From positions 2,852,001 through 2,916,000 of the forward strand of contig JACCLO010000010.1 of the NCBI GenBank assembly GCA_029448655.1: a stretch of 64,000 nucleotides of DNA, given 5' to 3'. The notes beneath the pieces are model-generated. The model searched no databases and was not told the DNA's origin. It saw nothing but the letters and a program-made list of their open reading frames with translations. Position 1 is the stretch's first letter. Each line of letters begins with the position of its first letter. The position numbers and the translations under genes are program-made. This stretch comes from Wolfiporia cocos. Taxonomy: Eukaryota; Basidiomycota; Agaricomycetes; Polyporales; Phaeolaceae. Shown here one piece after another: positions 58,171 to 64,000 of this stretch.

Positions 58171-60840
58171 TTATGCAGGCACAAAAGCGGGAGACTCAGA
58201 CTGGATCTATAGCACACCACAACCGTTCAGCTCTCGAGTGCGACTGAGCGGATAGATCACTCACCCAAGGTTCATCCGTCCCAAGGACATACTTCTTCGG
58301 CAGGCGCTCCCAGCACGTCATTTGTGCGACCTCTTCCTCGCTTCGCAGTGGGAAGAGCACGCCGAGTTCGTAGTTCATAATCTACATTCCTTGTCAGTCG
58401 GCTTCTATTCGGGTAGCGGGTGTATTGACGCTATCTAAAGTGGGCTTACATTGAGAGTGGGATTGAACGCAGACCCGGAGAGCGTCCCCCACGCAGAGGG
58501 CGTAAAGTTGTGTGAGCCGACGTACAGCCAACCGAGCAGCTTGTTGGCCCCTTGCGTCTTTTCATTATCGTCCTCGTCTTCTGACTCGCTGTAGGAATGC
58601 GTATCGGTTCCGGATCGTCTGCGGTATAGCCCAAGAATCATCTTCAAAGGTACATCACATCGGTAAGTTATGCACACTGTGCAAGAGGAAAACAGAAGAG
58701 AATACGCACCTTGGAATGCATAAGCACGCCTCCGCGCTTGCTCCGCGACTGATGGAAGAGCTCTCTGGGAAACTTTGCGGCCTCCCATTGGTTCCGCCGG
58801 CAGAACATCGTCCCTCCGCCCTGAGTAAATGCTTCGTATAAGCCAACCACTCATAGTCCACAACCCGTGCCAGAATAGATAACGCACAGGCTCTCCAAGC
58901 TTGCTCTCCTGGACATACTGCTTTGTCGGGAAGAGGATCTTTACAGGAGGGTATGGCAGTTTCGCTCGCCGTGTCTTTGGCGTGTCAAGCCATGTCTGGG
59001 CAGACTCTCCCCGTGCAGAGCAGTAGAACTCGTTCATCCACTGTGTACTGTACGTCCCGATGGACGAGCCCTGGCGGAAGCACGAATTAGCGAATTCCTA
59101 TGATCAAGGAGTAATGATGCAGCGAGCAGCGAGCAAAGGAGAGGCAGCAAACGAGTTACCTGACACTCGAGGTCGATCTCTTTGCCTTTGTCTGCTTTGC
59201 CGTCCATATCTCTAATCGCCTTCATGAGCGCCGTGTGGCCCGTTGAAACAACCTAGAATCTCTCGCAGTCAAACGCCAAATATCGTGCGATACGGGTAGG
59301 AGGCATACGCTCGGCCATCCTTCGTGTTTGCCCGCAATGGACGCGATTAGACGCGCCTTGACCTTGGAGAAGTCCCAATTTGTGCGTATCTCCTCAAGAC
59401 TCTTGAGAGGGAGATTAGGATGCTGTAGATGGCGCCGCGGTCTGTGAAAACGCTCCATTCCTATGATTGGAATACGCTCACATCGTTCTTTAATTGATTA
59501 TCTAGTGCGGGTCCAACGTTGATACTTCGCAGCACGCGGACCAGGGCTGCAGCGAAGTCATCCGCCTTAGGATCATGTCGGATGGGCGAACGTCGCTTGG
59601 GTACGTCTTGCACCCACGCACTCTGCAAGAAGTTGGAGCATGTTAGGCAAAGCTTCGACGCCGATGTTATGGCGCATACATTCTCGATATCACGCCAGTC
59701 ATACGGTATCATGTTCGCTGTGCTAACCACAATGCGCAGCCGACCAGATCTATAGAATAACTATTTATATTATCAGGGAATTTGGTCCACATCTCAATGC
59801 CTTTGTTACTTACTAACATGAACTGTAATTGCTTCCACTTAGAAACAGACAATTTGGAAAATCAATTACGACAGACTTTCATATGCATACAGCCCATGCC
59901 ATTCCGGAGGAACGGTGTCGTCTTCACCCATTCCGGCAAGATTGCCTTGAGAGTTGCTTGTCCTGCGCTCTTGTAAATCGAAACCCTTTTGCAATAATAA
60001 GGCACACGGACCTTGAAAGTCCTGTGCCACAACGATCACAGGAGTCGTACGACTGAAAAAATCGTAGAGCCACGGGAAGTTGAACACGTATGCCGACACG
60101 ATCGCAAATTCAATTTCGTCTTTCTGGGTGATCCCGTCAGAATATGCCACGATGTACGGATGAACGCGGCGATATGCGCACTGGTGCAAGGATTTCTGTC
60201 AGGCGGAACGTCGGACGCGTGTCTTTGGCCGGATCAGTATGCATGTTCGCTGTCTGCCGCAACTCTCCGTCCCAGAAGCAATCACCGTCTCCCGTGCCTA
60301 TCGACTTCGAACTTATCTGGACGTTACTGCTGCTTGCGACGGGTGCGTTGCGGGACGCGATGCTGGAAGAAGAAAATTTGTTGGTGCAACGTACTGCAGC
60401 AGACGGGGAGACATGTTGCCTCTTGGCCTTGTGTCCATCCACTTCGTCATCGTCATAGTCATTATCCCGCATCTCGAACTGAGGACGCGACCGCTTCTGG
60501 CGTGCGAGCCTTTCTTTTTCCAATTGTGCACGATCCGCTAGGAAGGAACTAGTGGCGGCACCAGATGTTGAGGGCATCGCTGCCGGAGAAGTTGCATTTT
60601 TCGCTTGTTCGTGTTTGGAGACTTCAATGGCACGTCGTAGGTCCTCCTGGAATCTGCGCTCCTCATCGTCCTGAGCCTCTTCGCCGTTATCGTGCTCGGT
60701 ATGATACGACTGTCGGCGAGATCGCGCACTATCGGTTGCTTCTTGCAAGCTCAGTGCAATTGCTCTAAAACTGTTTGCCAAGGCTCGCCCTACTACACAA
60801 ATCCGTACTCTTACCTAGCGAGATCGTCATCTTCATTCAT
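58171..60840 (-). CDS. TDP1: Tyrosyl-DNA phosphodiesterase 1 with N-terminal ubiquitin-interacting motifs
   Basis: Nuclear repair enzyme that releases trapped topoisomerase I peptides and other 3' adducts from DNA. Fourteen exons: 60840-60815, 60770-60182, 60123-60012, 59962-59877, 59822-59814, 59760-59680, 59622-59482, 59422-59309, 59252-59160, 59070-58888, 58820-58710, 58641-58450, 58381-58265, 58206-58171. They sum to 1,890 nt, 629 aa. First HKN motif: His269 and Lys271 in MHMK, Asn290 in VVSTAN. Second: His513 and Lys515 in MHSK, Asn560 in VGSHNFTPSAWG. The N-terminus carries two UIM-like helices: residues 4-20 (DDLASFRAIALSLQEA) and about 46-63 (DEERRFQEDLRRAIEVSKHE), then a low-complexity Ser/Lys-rich linker. 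Exon 5 is only 9 nt (Phe-Met-Leu). Confidence 0.93.
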
Positions 60841-61480
60841 GCTTCGTGAGCGAGTCGGCCTGATACTTGGAGCGATCTTTAGCCTGACTTGTACAGTATT
60901 CCTCGACCACGCCGGCAAGCTGTAGTTTACAAGCACACGTATAGTCAGGTTGAAAGTTGCCTCAAACCGGCTTCTGGGATGTACATGTAAGGCCTTACAG
61001 CAAGAGCTTGAGCCCCCAAGCGCGATTGTGGCTAGCATTACGCGACGGGTCACAAGTTGATCACGCGATCACGCGTCACGCCTCGTATGAACAGTATATT
61101 GTTGTCAAACTTCTAACTTAATGTATGCAAGCTCTCCAGCAAGTACAGGAGAGTTGTTCAATTACATACAGAAGCATGATTGGCATTCAGAACAATTGCA
61201 GCCTCCAATGTTATTACAAACAGGTATTATCTGCAACGTTCGCTGGCCGAAGCGGTGCAAAATCTGGCAGGGACGCGCACTACTACTTCAAATGTGTCGT
61301 TGATCTCGATGTTTGTCGTAGCTCCAGACAACGACATGAACAAACAAGCTTGAGGCAAAGTCCAGCCTGCTGGTATCGGCGCTTTAAATTTGTAAGTAAA
61401 TCGCTGGTCCAGCTCATAGTCATGATGCGGATTCTGACAAATTTTGCATTCTATAGCATTTGCGCTGCAGCCTCTATCAG
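60841..61480. other. Intergenic upstream of TDP1
   Basis: No gene recognised; short frames only. Confidence 0.45.
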
Positions 61481-61560
61481 TCCGATATGGTGTAGTGGCT
61501 AACATTATCGCCTCTCATCTTGGAACGCGATAGCCCGGGGTTCGATTCCCCGTGTCGGAA
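61481..61560 (+). tRNA. tRNA-Glu(CTC) with an 8-nt intron
   Basis: Acceptor TCCGATA pairs with TGTCGGA. D-arm GTGT/ACAT has loop AGTGGCTA. Anticodon stem ATCGC/GCGAT holds the loop CT-CTC-A-[TCTTGGAA]-C, so an 8-nt intron sits between positions 37 and 38. The T-arm is CGGGG-TTCGATT-CCCCG. A T-run (TTATTTT) follows as RNA polymerase III terminator. Length without intron is 72. Confidence 0.93.
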
Positions 61561-62699
61561 TTATTTTATCCCGGAAGACCTTGCTCTAACACACTGAGTG
61601 AGTACCCTCAGCTGGAACAATAATGCTTACAGTTTCATATTGTTGTCCTTTTTGCCTTGCATGTCTATGATAATGGTAGGACTTTGTGGTGGTATCTAGC
61701 ACCAGCCATTGAACTCAATCAAAGCCACAGACTCAGACAAATATTGCAGTATCCCTATGCATACCACAGCGTAGGTGATAATAAATGCTTATTGGCCATA
61801 AAACCCTGATGAAAGCAATGGTCAGGCCTCAACCAAAGCTGGGGCCAAACCTGAGACCATATAGGTGATAATGGCCATTGCAGAGGCCCCAACGTGCAGC
61901 ACTGCAAAGCTGACATTGCATTGCTCTTTGCATTGCTTGTCGGACACACCATCAATGCACACAAACCTTCTGCATATATAGCACATTCCTCAAAATCAAT
62001 GGTAACCATTGTCCAAAATGCAGACTGTAAGCAGAACAAATACATGTCCACAACTAGGTGCTATATCATAGGAGGGTTGTTTCTTCCTCCCAATCAATGG
62101 CTGTCCAATCTCCAATGTCTCTTGGAAACCATGATGCCTTCACACATGCCCTGTATAATGAGGTCAGGTTCATGTTCAGTTCTCAGAGAGAGAGAATACA
62201 CCGGAGTATGTTTCGACAGGAAAGGTTTGGATACCAATGTGATAATGACTGGTTCCAGAGCAACCAGAGTGGCTCCATCTCTCCATCACTGAGGCTCCAG
62301 TTATAGTAGGCTGGAAGATTGAAATAGACATGTTTGAGCCTGGTGAATGCCAGATGTGATAGCCTAGAATTGTTATGGTTATTCTGATTTTTCGAATACT
62401 CACAGAACTCACCATTGGGCAAATACAATACAGGGACTTGTTGTGCAACCAACACCCCTGGCTACTCGTGACTCTACTGGGCATAACCCTGGTTGTACTA
62501 GCGCATAGGGTCTGATTAACCTAGGGCAGATGCAACTCTGCCATCGTTTCATATTCATCATTCCGATGATTGACAGATGACGTTCAACTGCCATAACATT
62601 GCTATCTATTGTTTCAGATATATCGCTACATATTTATCAAACGTTTCAGCCTAGGACGTAGATAGTAGCAGTGACATCTGGGACAAGTAGGACTCCTAA
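61561..62699. other. Repeat-like DNA after the tRNA gene, no gene
   Basis: Short frames (61755-62051 -, 62058-62306 +) have no recognised motifs. GGTGATAAT...GGCC words recur at 61775-61800 and 61865-61880. Confidence 0.4.
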
Positions 62700-62880
62700 A
62701 ACTTAACATAGTATATAAACTCATGTAACTAAGTCAAGGCTCCTCAGCTCGACCTTGTTGTATAAACAAGAGTCTTATACTCATTCTCAAACATAGGAAA
62801 CTATGCTCAGTATTTGCCAAGTTCTTGAAACGACTAAGTCCTTAAAGTGCACTCTGACTTCTCAGACTTAGGCAAGTCCT
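62700..62880 (-). mobile_element. Diverged copia-like LTR fragment
   Basis: On the minus strand it shares the blocks TTTGAGAATGAGTATAAGA and CAACAAGGTCGAGCTGAGGA with the 333-bp LTRs at 28238-28570 and 63474-63806. The remainder is diverged and the ends are not defined. Confidence 0.5.
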
Positions 62881-63473
62881 ATATTCTATAAGGCTTGCTC
62901 CAGAACAGATTATATCCTCTAATGTGTATTGAATATTGACCAATCCCCAAAGTCACTGACTTAGGGCCCGAAGGCTTTATTCACGACAGATTTGCCTTGC
63001 ATGCTCTGAATTAGGGCTACGTGCAGAAGAATTGATTATATTCACAACAGAATATACGAACGGGTATACAACCCATAACAAGAATCAATGGAACATCAAT
63101 CTTCCAGAATGCTGGAGAGCACCAAACTGTAGCCCTCACAGCCATAAAATGAACCAAGTTCCAGTGAGACTTCTTGAAGAGCATTGGGTGCAACATGGGA
63201 CAAGAAGCAGGGTATCCAGTGGTAATGATATTGATTGGGCTGGGATGCTGATGGTGCAGGTGATAGACATATCCATAACTTCTCCAGAGTGGTGTTATTT
63301 GACAAGTTCAAGAAGCTGTCTGCATGATATTTACAATTGAGTTGAAAAATGTAATACCAAGGCACCAGATTATTTTGTACCAATAATCTCAAAGAGTTGG
63401 ACAGCCTCCAGTAGCATAATAGCCTTCATAGCTGGAAAGTTGGTGGAAAGAGCGGGCATCTTGGGCTGTATAG
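62881..63473. other. Intergenic, probably element-derived
   Basis: No gene recognised. Confidence 0.35.
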
Positions 63474-63806
63474 TGTTACGGATCGAATATCCGTTCAGCA
63501 TGAATAACCAAGTCGAGTTACTCAGCATATCAAGTAGCACACTACTTGTCGGACTCAGCAGAGTCGCAGCATCAATATACAAGCTGCAGACTTAATTGCT
63601 TAAGTCTTTGAGAACGAGTATAAGATCCTTGTAGTTCAACAAGGTCGAGCTGAGGAACTCGACCAGTATTTACATCAGGTTATATACTGTGATCCTTTAA
63701 TTGGGGTCATAGTGTCCTTGTTGCTGCTACCATTAAGTCCATAAGGCTAGCATGCTATGATAACAAATACGAAGTGTTGTGGTTGAGCGCAACAAGGGAT
63801 GAAACA
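63474..63806 (+). mobile_element. Copia-like LTR, 333 bp, perhaps the 5' LTR of an element leaving the window
   Basis: Starts TGTTACGGATCGAATATCC and ends GGGATGAAACA, the same length and ends as the inverted copy at 28238-28570. TATATACTG near 63685 may be its TATA box. Sequence after 63806 has weak similarity to the flank of the other copy, so an internal region may follow to the window end (63807-64000), but no frame is visible there. Confidence 0.6.
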
Positions 63807-64000
63807 TAAGAATTCTGTGGTTGGACACAAGATATCAGCTAGAACCTGATACGTTGCAGGACTATGGGCATAGGGCTGTTGTACATGAAACAAGGGTCAC
63901 CGGTTGCATGGAGAACCCTGGAAATAAAGCACGTGATAGGGCGATTGAACACTAAGTCCTCCCTCCCAGTGGAGCATCAAGTAATGGAGATACGAATATA

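Noticed and set aside
28238..63806. The two 333-bp LTRs as the ends of one large element
   Set aside because: They are in opposite orientation, 35 kb apart with host genes between, and diverged.

Overview
This window is nuclear DNA of a filamentous basidiomycete, most likely an agaricomycete. The evidence is the many 45-65 bp GT-AG introns, micro-exons, gene families typical of this group (Plavaka transposases, DUF6698 and DUF6534 proteins, HNH_2 proteins, GH28 enzymes) and a mix of Ty3/gypsy and Ty1/copia LTR elements. Products were assigned by reading translated motifs; no database was searched.

The left third (1-28,600) is transposon-rich. A protein tail ends at 205. It is followed by a 654-bp TA-flanked MITE-like element (1465-2118), a solo LTR (3320-3890) and a complete 9,995-bp Ty3/gypsy chromovirus on the minus strand (5085-15079, TSD TGGGT, LTRs differing at 1 of 699 bases). 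That element has four notable traits: an extra 307-aa ORF before gag, a dUTPase fused after the chromodomain at the end of pol, an 11-nt PBS matching its own predicted RNA 5' end (Tf1-type self-priming), and a leader of about 1.1 kb. Next come a DUF6698 gene broken by an LTR of about 1 kb (17931-20653), a decayed Plavaka transposase gene carrying a solo LTR (22004-27192), and a 333-bp copia-like LTR (28238-28570).

The right part (29,600-61,600) is gene-dense: msrA (-), GH28 rhamnogalacturonase (+), an ACS-family MFS transporter (+), a C2H2 zinc-finger protein (-), a cluster of inverted repeats, an SDR (-), EMC1 (+), an HNH_2 protein (-), a DUF6534 seven-TM protein (-), a second ACS-family transporter (-), a Kre9/Knh1-like GPI-anchored wall protein (-), TDP1 with N-terminal ubiquitin-interacting motifs (-), and an intron-containing tRNA-Glu(CTC) (+). 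Past the tRNA the DNA is again repeat-like, with two more LTRs related to the one at 28.2 kb.

Exon models were built by joining canonical splice sites so that reading frame and family motifs are preserved. For msrA, GH28, both transporters, EMC1, HNH_2, the GPI protein and TDP1 the summed exons are a multiple of three, which supports the models. The GH28 enzyme and the transporter downstream could act together in pectin use. The other host genes look like independent housekeeping loci rather than a cluster.
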